Source: Croceibacterium mercuriale (GTDB taxonomy: Bacteria > Pseudomonadota > Alphaproteobacteria > Sphingomonadales > Sphingomonadaceae). From it: 64,000 nucleotides of DNA. Shown here piece by piece: positions 34,836-42,095 of the stretch. The notes under the pieces are model-generated. The model was not told the origin of the DNA. It did no database searches and saw only the letters and a program-made list of their open reading frames with translations. Each line of letters begins with the position of its first letter. The stretch's first letter is position 1. The stretch covers positions 1,867,501-1,931,500 of the forward strand of contig NZ_JTDN01000001.1 in NCBI RefSeq assembly GCF_000802385.1. The letters run 5' to 3'. The translations under genes and the position numbers were made by a program.

Positions 34836-35729
34836 ATGATCGAGATGATGATCGAACAACGTCGCCGCAGCCTGGGCGGCGGCATGGAGGTCGGACGCGT
34901 GCTGCCGTTTGCCAAGCGGCGGATGGTTGGCCCCTTCATCTTCTTTGATCACATGGGGCCGATGGATCTGGAGGCCGGGGTGGACCGTAGCGTTGACGTG
35001 CGACCGCACCCGCATATCGGCCTGTCGACCGTCACCTATCTGTTCTCTGGCGAGATCATGCATCGCGACAGCCTGGGCTACGAACAGTCGATCCGTCCGC
35101 AGGAGGTCAACTGGATGACGGCGGGGCGCGGCATCACCCATAGCGAACGGTTCGAGAAAGCCCGCGCAACCGGTGATCACCTGCATGGCATCCAGGCTTG
35201 GGTCGCCCTGCCCGATGCGGACGAGGAGACCGCGCCGGCCTTCTCCCATCACGAGGGCGCCGACCTGCCGACCTGGAGCGATGCGGGCGTGCATGGCCAG
35301 CTCATCGTCGGCGCTGCCCATGGCCTTGCCGCAGCTGCACGAACGCATTCGCCGCAGTTCTATGCTCATCTGGAGCTGGAGGCCGGCGCCCATGCGGAAA
35401 TCCCCGCCGGACATGCGGAGCGCGCCGTCTATGTCGCGCGCGGCACGATCGAGGTGGGGGATCGCCGGGTGGTCGCCGGGCAGATGGCCGTGCTGCGTCC
35501 TGCCGCCTCGTCGATCCGCGCGACGGAACCCGCAACGGTAATGGTGCTGGGCGGCGAGCCCGTGGTCGAGCGGTTCCTGTACTGGAACTTCGTCTCGTCC
35601 TCCCAGGACCGGCTGCAGCAGGCAGCCGAGGACTGGAAGGCCGGGCGCATGAAGCTGCCCGATGCGGACGACCAGGAGTTTATTCCCCTGCCCGACCATC
35701 CGCCGGCGCCTCCGCCGGCAATGTCCTGA
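34836..35729 (+). CDS. Pirin family protein
   Basis: Bicupin pirin of 297 residues. The N-terminal cupin has VGPFIFFDHMGPMDL, DVRPHPHIGLSTVTYLFSGEIMHRDSLG (three His and a Glu for the metal) and the signature QEVNWMTAGRGITHSER. The C-terminal cupin holds ERAVYVARGTIEVGDRRVVAGQMAVLRP. Bacterial pirins are iron proteins, some with quercetinase activity and others acting on metabolic enzymes; the role here cannot be told. The ATG at 34836 has GAGGCG upstream and is preferred over the GTG at 34821. Confidence 0.92.
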   Translation: MIEMMIEQRRRSLGGGMEVGRVLPFAKRRMVGPFIFFDHMGPMDLEAGVDRSVDVRPHPHIGLSTVTYLFSGEIMHRDSLGYEQSIRPQEVNWMTAGRGITHSERFEKARATGDHLHGIQAWVALPDADEETAPAFSHHEGADLPTWSDAGVHGQLIVGAAHGLAAAARTHSPQFYAHLELEAGAHAEIPAGHAERAVYVARGTIEVGDRRVVAGQMAVLRPAASSIRATEPATVMVLGGEPVVERFLYWNFVSSSQDRLQQAAEDWKAGRMKLPDADDQEFIPLPDHPPAPPPAMS

Positions 35730-35742
35730 TCCGATATCGCGA

Positions 35743-35775
35743 CCGGAGCACCAGGCGAGAGATGCCGGGCTCCGG
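35743..35775 (+). terminator. GC-rich hairpin after the pirin gene
   Basis: CCGGAGC (35743-35749) pairs exactly with GCTCCGG (35769-35775), and inner bases extend the stem with one bulge and one mismatch. It begins 14 nt after the pirin stop. There is no downstream T-run, so termination is possible but not certain. Confidence 0.4.
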
Positions 35776-36054
35776 ATAGGCTGGATGGCCTAAAGCAGCT
35801 CAGCCCGTGTCCCCGCATTGACTGAAAGTTAAGCCGGCGCCGTTAATAAGGCGACCGGATCTGTCGCCTCGCGATGTCATCTGCAAAGTCATGAAAAGAA
35901 TCACTGCAGCATATCGTGTGGGCACATGGCGCATCAGCAACTTGTGGATAGACAATCCCCAAATTGGGGCATGCACGAAGCAGATGGTGCTGGCAATTCT
36001 GCATTCGGTTCGCGATGATGGCAGCCAAGAAAACAAGAGGATGCAAGAAACGGG
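35776..36054. promoter_or_regulatory. Gene-free upstream region of the LuxR-type gene, with near-palindrome
   Basis: About 325 bp between the pirin and LuxR-type genes hold no convincing gene; a 71-codon open frame at 35891-36106 has no coding features. The sequence is less GC-rich than its surroundings. At 35957-35969 lies CCCCAAATTGGGG, two 6-bp arms around one base. A related motif, TCCCCAGATTG, recurs before csgF. It is a candidate autoregulatory operator. Confidence 0.4.
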
Positions 36055-36699
36055 ATGCCAGACAGCAGGGGGCTGCCGTGTTCCGATCCGGATGCCGGGC
36101 ATATGATCAGCGGCGAGAATGCCACTCGGCCCGAGCGTTTCGCCGACGTTGCTGCAATGGACGTGCTGCAGACTTATGATGCGCCTGTGGTCGTGATCGG
36201 CGAAGGCAACGAGGTGCGCTGGACCAGTTCCGGAGCAGAACGCTGGCTGCGCGCGCCGGCGCCGGTGTTCCTGCATGCTGGCCGGCTGTGTTTCGACGAC
36301 CAGCACTGGCGCGGCGGCGTCGCCCGGCTGCGCACTTGCCTGGAAGGGCCGGAGCGCCGCCAGATCCTACTGGGCGATCCTTCGGGATCGAACTGGGTGA
36401 TCATTGCGGGCTGGCTGCGGCAGCTGCCGGACGAGCAGGTGCTGATCACAACATACCGGATGGCACATCCGCTGCGGCAGGCGGCACATAGCGGGCTGGC
36501 GGAGCAGTTCCGCCTGACCCCGGCACAATGCGCGGTGCTGGACCTGTTCGCCCACATGCTGCCACCACGCGACATCGCCAAATCCCTCGGATTGACGGTT
36601 CATACGGTGCGCAGCCACTTCAAGACGATCCACGCCAAGACCGGGGTCCGGTCCAGCATGCAGCTGCTGCAACTGGTCCGCGCGTTCTGTGACGCGTGA
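36055..36699 (+). CDS. LuxR-type HTH transcriptional regulator, probable curli regulator
   Basis: The 214-residue regulator has an N-terminal PAS-like sensing part (about residues 35-130: VVVIGEGNEVRWTSSGAERWL) and a C-terminal LuxR helix-turn-helix (about 150-205), FRLTPAQCAVLDLFAHM and then IAKSLGLTVHTVRSHFKTIHAKTG. No receiver domain is visible. It is immediately upstream of csgF-csgG-curlin genes on the same strand, paralleling CsgD, the LuxR-family activator of E. coli curli, although the N-terminal domain differs. The control of curli is inferred from position. The start at 36055 is uncertain; an ATG at 36103 is also possible. Confidence 0.85.
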   Translation: MPDSRGLPCSDPDAGHMISGENATRPERFADVAAMDVLQTYDAPVVVIGEGNEVRWTSSGAERWLRAPAPVFLHAGRLCFDDQHWRGGVARLRTCLEGPERRQILLGDPSGSNWVIIAGWLRQLPDEQVLITTYRMAHPLRQAAHSGLAEQFRLTPAQCAVLDLFAHMLPPRDIAKSLGLTVHTVRSHFKTIHAKTGVRSSMQLLQLVRAFCDA

Positions 36700-36743
36700 A
36701 TTTATAAACTGGCACATTGCGGGACACCTTGGTGTTTTTGAAT

Positions 36744-36767
36744 GACCTCCCCAGATTGTGGGTGGTC
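36744..36767. promoter_or_regulatory. Inverted repeat upstream of csgF, candidate operator
   Basis: GACCTCCC (36744-36751) faces GGGTGGTC (36760-36767), a 7-of-8 inverted repeat with an 8-nt spacer. The core TCCCCAGATTG resembles the near-palindrome ahead of the LuxR-type gene. It lies about 135 bp before the csgF start, a suitable distance for an activator. The sequence is seen; the function is inferred. Confidence 0.4.
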
Positions 36768-36900
36768 GCTGCTGGAACCAAATCATAACATCGCATTAAC
36801 AAAGTGACTTCCGCTCCGATGAAGTATCACCTGGCCATGAAGCCGGGACAGGACTTCAGGTGCAGGCACGGTCACCTTGAGGATTTGAGGGGGTTACCTA

Positions 36901-37347
36901 ATGCTCCGTGTTATCGCGCCCTGCGCCGTGAAAACGGCGCTGGCGGTACTTGCCGTCTTAGCACCGATCTCTTCTGCACACTCCCAGGACATCGTCTACG
37001 AACCCGTCGATCCCAGTTTTGGCGGCAATGCATTCAATTCCGCGCATCTGCTCGGCATCGCCAATTCGCAGAACGACTACCGCGATCCCAAGGCAGCCTC
37101 TTCATCCACCGGATCGCAGGCCGACATCTTCGCGCGCCAGCTGCAATCGCGTCTGCTGTCGTCCCTGTCCTCCCAGATCGTTTCGGCCATCTTCGGCGAC
37201 AATCCGCAGGAACAGGGCACGATCAGCTTCGGCGGGCAGACCATCAACTTCGTACGCGGACTGACAGAGGTCACGCTGACCATCACCAACACCGAAACGG
37301 GCGAGACGACCGAAATCATCGTGCCGACCTTCGTGGACATCAACTGA
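36901..37347 (+). CDS. csgF: Curli assembly protein CsgF
   Basis: Secreted chaperone-like protein that docks on the CsgG pore and helps nucleate curli fibres. The 148-residue protein has a signal peptide (TALAVLAVLAPISSAHSQ). It also has the CsgF core DPSFGGNAFNSAHLLGIANSQNDYRDP at about residues 38-64, which aligns closely with the E. coli stretch NPNFGGNPNNGAFLL...AQAQNSYKDP known to bind inside CsgG. The C-terminal half has TLTITNTETGETTEIIVPTF. The ATG at 36901 follows a GAGGGGG box. It is 14 nt from csgG. Confidence 0.92.
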   Translation: MLRVIAPCAVKTALAVLAVLAPISSAHSQDIVYEPVDPSFGGNAFNSAHLLGIANSQNDYRDPKAASSSTGSQADIFARQLQSRLLSSLSSQIVSAIFGDNPQEQGTISFGGQTINFVRGLTEVTLTITNTETGETTEIIVPTFVDIN

Positions 37348-37361
37348 TCGGTCGACTGGCG

Positions 37362-38390
37362 ATGAACCTGCGCACCCTCCTGGCCCGGGCCTGTACCCTC
37401 CCCCTGCTGCTGGCGCTCGGCGCCTGCTCCACGGTGGGGGATGATGGCCGGACGCTGTTTCCCGAAACGCGGCCTGATGCCTTCACTCCGGAACGGACCC
37501 AGGCAGGCCGGTTGCTGCTGCAATTGCCCCCACCCAGCCGGCCGGTCGCCGTCGCGGTGTACGGTTTCGTCGACCAGACCGGGCAGTACAAGGCGAGCGA
37601 AGTCGGCTCCAGCCTGTCCCGCGCGGTCAGCCAGGGTGGCGGATCGATCCTGGTCAAGGCGCTGCAGGATGCTGGCCAGCGGCAGTGGTTCACCGTGGTG
37701 GAGCGCGAATCGCTGCGCAACCTGCTGAACGAACGCCAGATCATCAACGAGATGCGCCAGCGTTATCTGGGGGAGCAGACCGTCAACGCCCAGGCCCTGC
37801 CCTCGCTGCTGTTCGCGGGCGTGCTGCTGGAAGGCGGCGTGGTGGGGTATGACACGAACACCGTCACCGGCGGTGCCGGGGCAGCCTTCCTGGGCATCGG
37901 TGGCAGCACCGAATACCGGCAGGATACCGTCACCGTCTATCTGCGGGCCGTGTCGGTCCGCACCGGCGAGGTACTATCATCGGTCACCGCATCCAAGACG
38001 ATCGCGAGCAGGTCCGTGGGGGCCAATGCCTTCCGCTATGTCGCGTATAAGGAATTGCTGCAGGCCGAGGTCGGCTACACCACCAACGAACCCGACCAGC
38101 TGGCATTGCAGCAAGCGATCGAGCGGGCCGTGTACTCGCTGGTGCTGGAAGGGGTCGAGCTGAAGCTATGGGACTTCGCCGATCCGCAGGCCGGCTCCGC
38201 CTTGCTGGACCAGTTCCGGCGCGAGCGTGACGGCGAGGTGGACGAGGCGCAGATGACTGCTGCCCTCAGCGCCCTGCCGCGCATGTCACCGCAGCGCACC
38301 GTGCGCCCGGACGTCGTCGCCGAACAGGTGGCGGCGGGGCCGATGCAGAACGGGCGCCCTGCCATCCATCGCGGAGGGGGCGCACGTTGA
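37362..38390 (+). CDS. csgG: Curli production assembly/transport lipoprotein CsgG
   Basis: Forms the nonameric outer-membrane pore that exports curlin subunits. The 342-residue protein carries a lipoprotein signal (PLLLALGACSTVG) followed by the CsgG core PVAVAVYGFVDQTGQYKASE, SLSRAVSQGGGSILVKAL, WFTVVERESLRNLLNERQIINE, LLFAGVLLEGGVVGYDTNT and TVYLRAVSVRTGEVLSSVTASKTI. The C-terminal extension, roughly the last 60 residues (after LVLEGVELKLW), is longer than in E. coli CsgG and rich in Gln, Arg and Ala. The start ATG at 37362 is 15 nt after the csgF stop. Confidence 0.93.
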   Translation: MNLRTLLARACTLPLLLALGACSTVGDDGRTLFPETRPDAFTPERTQAGRLLLQLPPPSRPVAVAVYGFVDQTGQYKASEVGSSLSRAVSQGGGSILVKALQDAGQRQWFTVVERESLRNLLNERQIINEMRQRYLGEQTVNAQALPSLLFAGVLLEGGVVGYDTNTVTGGAGAAFLGIGGSTEYRQDTVTVYLRAVSVRTGEVLSSVTASKTIASRSVGANAFRYVAYKELLQAEVGYTTNEPDQLALQQAIERAVYSLVLEGVELKLWDFADPQAGSALLDQFRRERDGEVDEAQMTAALSALPRMSPQRTVRPDVVAEQVAAGPMQNGRPAIHRGGGAR

Positions 38391-38479
38391 GCTGAATTTA
38401 CAGGTTCGATCGCCGGATGGCGACCATGGGCCGCGTGGCTGGTGCCGGACCAGCCGCCGCAAGGGGCCACCATCTCCGG

Positions 38480-38519
38480 CATGCCGATCGGTGAAGTTGC
38501 AGCTTCGCCAGTGGGCATG
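38480..38519 (+). other. Stem-loop A with TTGCAG hexaloop
   Basis: GGTGAAG (38490-38496) pairs with CTTCGCC (38503-38509), one pair being G-U, around the loop TTGCAG (38497-38502). An outer stem CATGCC/GGCATG (38480-38485, 38514-38519) extends it across an internal loop. It is the first of two hairpins with identical loops after csgG. Confidence 0.5.
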
Positions 38520-38527
38520 AAGACGAA

Positions 38528-38557
38528 GGCGCGCCGGAGTTGCAGCTCCGACGCGCC
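38528..38557 (+). terminator. Stem-loop B with TTGCAG hexaloop, terminator-like
   Basis: GGCGCGCCGGAG (38528-38539) pairs with CTCCGACGCGCC (38546-38557), 11 of 12 positions, around TTGCAG (38540-38545). It is very stable but is not followed by a T-run, so it may be an RNA-processing or attenuator structure rather than a classic terminator. Confidence 0.5.
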
Positions 38558-38851
38558 AGGTAACTGAAGTTGTTTGCCACAACCCAGGTCTGCCCTTCGC
38601 CTTGGCGCAGGACAGGCATGGTTATGAAATTCCGGAAGGGTTTTTACAACCGTGATCGATCATCGCACTGCCGCACAAAAAGCCGCGTTCGTCGGCCGGC
38701 CGCGCGCGTCAACGGGCGCAAGACCCCTCTCCGGAAATCGTCAGAATGAAGCCTGGCCAACAGGCCGAAGCCTTCGGCTGTCCGCGCGGATCGTCCGCAC
38801 GGCGCCATCGGGCCGCATCACCACCAATCGTTACATTGCAGGGGTTTGATC

Positions 38852-40510
38852 ATGAGGAAGTTTATTCTCACCACCGTTTCCGTTGCCGCGCTGATCGCGG
38901 GCGGACAGGTGCTGGCGCAGGACAACACGAGCACGCTGACCCAGGCCGGTCAGTACAACATGAACGCGACGACCCAGAACGGGTCCGATGCGACGTCGAC
39001 GGTGACGCAGACCGGTAACGGCGTGAATGCCACCAATGCCAACCGCGTGGGTGTCACGCAGGGCGGCAACGGCGCGGTGTCGACCGTCGTCCAGAGCGGC
39101 GCCGATCGCAACGAAGTCGAAGTCGTGCAGTTCGGTGCCAACACGTCCTCCGTCACCCAGTCGGGCACCGCTGCCGGCGCCGAGGTCCGCCAGACCGGTG
39201 ACGGCAACGAGTCCGTCATCGAGCAGGCTGGCAATAGCGTGCAGGTGGGCAATGCCCTGAACAGCTCTGCCTCCGGCGTGGAGCAGTTCGGTGACAACAA
39301 CACCTCCTTCGTGGATCAGGATCCGAGCAGCTTCGCTTCGGCGAATGTCTATCAGGTGGGCGAGAACAACGGCTCCATCGTGACGCAGGAAATCGTTGGC
39401 GGTGGCGCCGGCGGCGCCAACCGGTCGGTTGCCGACGTGGACCAGTCCGGCGCGTTCAACGATGCCAGCATCCAGCAGACGGTGCGCCGCGCTGATGCCT
39501 CCATCACCCAGAGCGGCAACACGCAGACGGCCAACATCATCCAGAACGGCTCGGAAGCGATCGCATCCGTGAACCAGCTGGGTCAGGGCAACATGGCCGA
39601 CGTGACCCAGCAGGACGATGCCGGCGGGCTGGCCGAAGTGGTGCAGGCCGGTGGCGACAACATCGCCACCGTCACGCAGACCTCCGTCAATTCGGTCGCT
39701 GACCTGTCGCAGACCGGCCAGGGCAATAATGTCGAGCTGTCGCAGGGCCGTTCGAACGGCAACGCCTTCCAGACCAACGGCCAGCAGGCCCTGATCACGC
39801 AGGATGGTGACGACAACGACGTGCTGGCAGTCCAGTCGGGCAGCTCGGGCGACCTGAACGTGCTGCAGACCGGCGACCGCAACCGCGCCGATGTGGAGCA
39901 GTCCGGCTTCGACAACTCGGCGGGCGACAATGCCGGCCTGGCCGGCATCACCCAGGGGGGCAGCGACAACCTCGCGATCGTCAGCCAGGGCGGCCAGCTG
40001 TCCAACGCGTTCATCGATCAGATCGGCGACTTCAACACCGCCGATATCAGCCAGTCGGTGAACAACGCCCCGAACCCGGCCGGTGGCCCGGATCCGATGG
40101 TGGTGTCCGCCACGATCGAGCAGGGTGGCAGCAACAACATCTCGTCGATCGCCCAGTTCGGTGGCAATGCCACCAACAGCGCACGGCTGATGACTGCCAG
40201 CAGCAGCCAGGGGGGTGACGACAACACCAGCTCCATCAGTCAGACCAACTCGCTGATCGAACTGGCCGCGTCGGAGAACAGCGCCACCGTCACCCAGGAC
40301 GGCAACGGCAACGAAAGCGACGTGACGCAGAATGGTGCCGGCAATCTGGCTCTGGTGAACCAGTTCGGCGACGGCAACCTGTCCTTGCTGACGCAGACCG
40401 GCCTGGATCACTCCGCGACGGTGAACCAGTTCGGCTCGAACGATAGCTCCACCATCAACCAGACTGGCAGCTTCAACAATGCGGTCGTGACGCAGGGCGC
40501 CGCGAACTAA
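38852..40510 (+). CDS. Large curlin-repeat protein, probable major amyloid subunit
   Basis: The 552-residue secreted protein has a Sec signal, MRKFILTTVSVAALIAGGQV, probably cut after AQ. The whole mature part is built from curlin-type units of about 11-13 residues such as VTQTGNGNxA, VEQSGFDN and VNQFGDGN, following the S-x5-Q-x-G-x-G-N-x-A-x3-Q pattern of CsgA/CsgB. I count roughly forty Q-centred half-repeats, against ten in the 151-residue E. coli CsgA. It is Asn-, Gln-, Ser- and Thr-rich with almost no charge clusters, Cys or Trp. CsgG and CsgF upstream would export it. The ATG at 38852 has AGGGG 7 nt upstream. A strong terminator follows. Confidence 0.92.
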   Translation: MRKFILTTVSVAALIAGGQVLAQDNTSTLTQAGQYNMNATTQNGSDATSTVTQTGNGVNATNANRVGVTQGGNGAVSTVVQSGADRNEVEVVQFGANTSSVTQSGTAAGAEVRQTGDGNESVIEQAGNSVQVGNALNSSASGVEQFGDNNTSFVDQDPSSFASANVYQVGENNGSIVTQEIVGGGAGGANRSVADVDQSGAFNDASIQQTVRRADASITQSGNTQTANIIQNGSEAIASVNQLGQGNMADVTQQDDAGGLAEVVQAGGDNIATVTQTSVNSVADLSQTGQGNNVELSQGRSNGNAFQTNGQQALITQDGDDNDVLAVQSGSSGDLNVLQTGDRNRADVEQSGFDNSAGDNAGLAGITQGGSDNLAIVSQGGQLSNAFIDQIGDFNTADISQSVNNAPNPAGGPDPMVVSATIEQGGSNNISSIAQFGGNATNSARLMTASSSQGGDDNTSSISQTNSLIELAASENSATVTQDGNGNESDVTQNGAGNLALVNQFGDGNLSLLTQTGLDHSATVNQFGSNDSSTINQTGSFNNAVVTQGAAN

Positions 40511-40525
40511 GGCGGCAATACCTGA

Positions 40526-40572
40526 CCGGAACCGGCGTCCTCCTTGCGGAGGGCGCCGGTTTCCGGCATTTT
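40526..40572 (+). terminator. Intrinsic terminator after the major curlin gene
   Basis: An 18-nt arm at 40526-40543 pairs with a 19-nt arm at 40548-40566 around a TTGC loop, with one bulged A and one G-U pair, and is followed by CATTTT. It sits 15 nt after the curlin stop and 16 nt before the next gene, so it should lower transcription of the downstream minor curlins. Confidence 0.8.
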
Positions 40573-40588
40573 CAAGGGAGATCGTTCA

Positions 40589-40978
40589 ATGGCAATCGCC
40601 CTCACCAGCCTGGCCCTGCTCGCCGCAGCGGCAACAGCGCCCGGCACCGCATGTGAAAGGGACCCGGGCATGACGACTCAGGATGGCAGCGACGCTGCCG
40701 ACAGCCGCACCGCCGGCAGCACCATGATCGTGCGCAGCGGCACGGGCCACACGGCGGAGGTGACGCGCACCGGCGACGGGACCGTGCACATCGCGCAGAC
40801 CGGCACGGACCACGCCAGCGTGGCGGTGCAGTCCGGCACCGGCGATCGCCTGGTGATCGACCAGAGCGGCCAGTCGGCGCGCGCCGAAGTGACGCAGGAC
40901 GGGCCGTGCAACCGGGCCGCAATCACGCAATCGGGCGCTGGCAACAGAGCGGTCGTACGGCAGGGAACCCGCCGGTGA
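40589..40978 (+). CDS. Small curlin-repeat protein 1
   Basis: The 129-residue secreted protein (signal IALTSLALLAAAATAPGTA) bears several curlin half-repeats in its mature part: VRSGTGHTAEVTRTGDG, IAQTGTDHASVAVQSG, IDQSGQSARAEVTQ and ITQSGAGNRAVVRQG. It ends in a basic QGTRR tail. It is more charged than the large curlin and has two Cys. It could be a nucleator or end-capping subunit like CsgB, but this is inference. The start ATG at 40589 has AAGGGAG 8 nt upstream. Its stop overlaps the next start as GTGA. Confidence 0.85.
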   Translation: MAIALTSLALLAAAATAPGTACERDPGMTTQDGSDAADSRTAGSTMIVRSGTGHTAEVTRTGDGTVHIAQTGTDHASVAVQSGTGDRLVIDQSGQSARAEVTQDGPCNRAAITQSGAGNRAVVRQGTRR

Positions 40979-41427
40979 ACCCGCGCATGGCATGGCATCC
41001 GGTGCTGCTCGGCGCCGTGCTGGCAACTTCCGGCACGGCGCAGGCACAGAACTCCGGCAACCGGGCGCATGTCACCCAGACTGGGGAGGCGAACCTGCTC
41101 GAAATGCTTCAGCGCGGTTCGGCCGGGCAGGACGCCACCGTGCGCCAGGACGGGACGGACAACACGATGCTGCTCGAGCAGGCGGCCGCCGGGCCAGGCA
41201 ACGAAGTCCTCGCCACGCAGGCGGGTACCGGCAATGTGCTGCGGCTGGAGCAGTCCGGCTCGGACAACCAGGCGGTTTTGGCACAGCATGGCTCGGGCAA
41301 CAGCATGCGCGCGGTGCAAACCGGCGACAACAACCGCCTTGGCTGGACACAGATCGGCGACAATCTGGCCGATCTTGCCATCACGCAGACCGGCAATCAG
41401 GTCATCCAGATTACCCAGGGACGCTGA
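40975..41427 (+). CDS. Small curlin-repeat protein 2
   Basis: The 150-residue secreted protein starts at a GTG overlapping the previous stop (MNPRMAWHPVLLGAVLATSGTAQAQ as signal). The mature protein is a run of curlin half-repeats (HVTQTGEANLLEMLQRGSAG, VRQDGTDNTMLLEQ, LRLEQSGSDNQAVLAQHGSGN, WTQIGDN, ITQTGNQVIQITQG). Leu, Met and Glu at inward positions make it less regular than the large curlin, as in CsgB-type nucleators. It is co-transcribed with its neighbours. Confidence 0.87.
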   Translation: MNPRMAWHPVLLGAVLATSGTAQAQNSGNRAHVTQTGEANLLEMLQRGSAGQDATVRQDGTDNTMLLEQAAAGPGNEVLATQAGTGNVLRLEQSGSDNQAVLAQHGSGNSMRAVQTGDNNRLGWTQIGDNLADLAITQTGNQVIQITQGR

Positions 41428-42050
41428 TGATGCGACGGGCACTGTCATTTGCCGCAGCCCTCGCCTGCACCGGCCCCGCCGCTGCACAGGACGGGGCCGA
41501 TCCGGCGCGGATCGACGATTTCGCGGTCCCGGCATCGGCACAGCCGCTGGGCGTCGAACAGCTGGAACCCGACGCTGCGCCACTGCCCCCATCGGCACCG
41601 GTGCCGGTGCGCGATTCCTCGGCGCCCGTGGGGGCCTCCAGCGCCGCCGACAGCGCACCGCGGGCGACGGCGCCGATCACCGGCACCGACCGCTGCGATC
41701 CGCAGCAACCATCCGCCGACCGGGCGGAGTGCCGCAATACCCTGGAAAGGCGGGCCGGTGACTTTGCCGCCCCGGCGCCCGCGACCCTGAGCGCGGAGCA
41801 GGCGCTCATCGCCAGCCAGCGGCCGCAGGCGTCCCGGCATGAACCCGTCGGCTCCGGCCGGCGCGCGCGGATGGCTGGCACCGGTCCCACGGATGATGAG
41901 CTGCGGAGCAATCAGGAACTCGCCACCATCTATCTTAGCCGCGAAGGTCAGCCCGTCGATCATCCGAAGGAACCGACGATACCGGAGATCCCTGCCGCGC
42001 TGGACCAAGTGATAGAGGCGCTGCGGCAGGCCGAAAACACCGGGCGCTGA
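41427..42050 (+). CDS. Secreted protein of unknown function in the curli operon
   Basis: The 207-residue protein overlaps the previous stop by one base (TGATG). A signal peptide (RALSFAAALACTGPAAAQ) is followed by a low-complexity Pro/Ala/Ser-rich linker (about residues 20-80) and a compact part with ITGTDRCDPQQPSADRAECRNTLERRA, whose two Cys are 12 residues apart and may form a disulphide. A C-terminal region, TDDELRSNQELATIYLSR then IPEIPAALDQVIEALRQAEN, looks helical. I do not recognise the family. No CsgE or CsgC is seen in this window, so this gene is a candidate for a periplasmic curlin chaperone or inhibitor. Confidence 0.75.
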   Translation: MMRRALSFAAALACTGPAAAQDGADPARIDDFAVPASAQPLGVEQLEPDAAPLPPSAPVPVRDSSAPVGASSAADSAPRATAPITGTDRCDPQQPSADRAECRNTLERRAGDFAAPAPATLSAEQALIASQRPQASRHEPVGSGRRARMAGTGPTDDELRSNQELATIYLSREGQPVDHPKEPTIPEIPAALDQVIEALRQAENTGR

Positions 42051-42095
42051 TCCACAGATCAAGCCCGACAGAAGCTGCCGTGCTAGCCTGAGCCG

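Larger units (their letters stand above)
38391..38851. promoter_or_regulatory. 461-bp non-coding region between csgG and the major curlin gene
   Basis: No open frame here looks coding. The left half contains two consecutive stem-loops with the same hexaloop (annotated separately), followed by a weaker GTTG/CAAC stem at 38569-38583. The right half, down to the AGGGG ribosome-binding site at 38840-38844, probably holds a promoter for the major curlin gene. Its role in setting curlin level relative to csgG is inferred. Confidence 0.45.

Noticed and set aside
35891-36106. 71-codon open frame before the LuxR-type gene
   Set aside because: No coding character and it overlaps the regulator start in another frame; the near-palindrome lies inside it.
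36804-37361. N-terminal extension of the csgG frame through the csgF gene
   Set aside because: CsgG begins with its lipoprotein signal at 37362; the upstream part is an out-of-frame reading of csgF.
38831-40411. Open frame of 526 codons antisense to the large curlin gene
   Set aside because: Its apparent repeats are the reverse complement of the curlin repeats; it has no signal peptide or ribosome-binding site.
38900-40500. Tandem DNA repeats resembling a minisatellite or CRISPR array
   Set aside because: The periodicity is in the protein (curlin units) with variable third bases and no constant repeat/spacer pattern.
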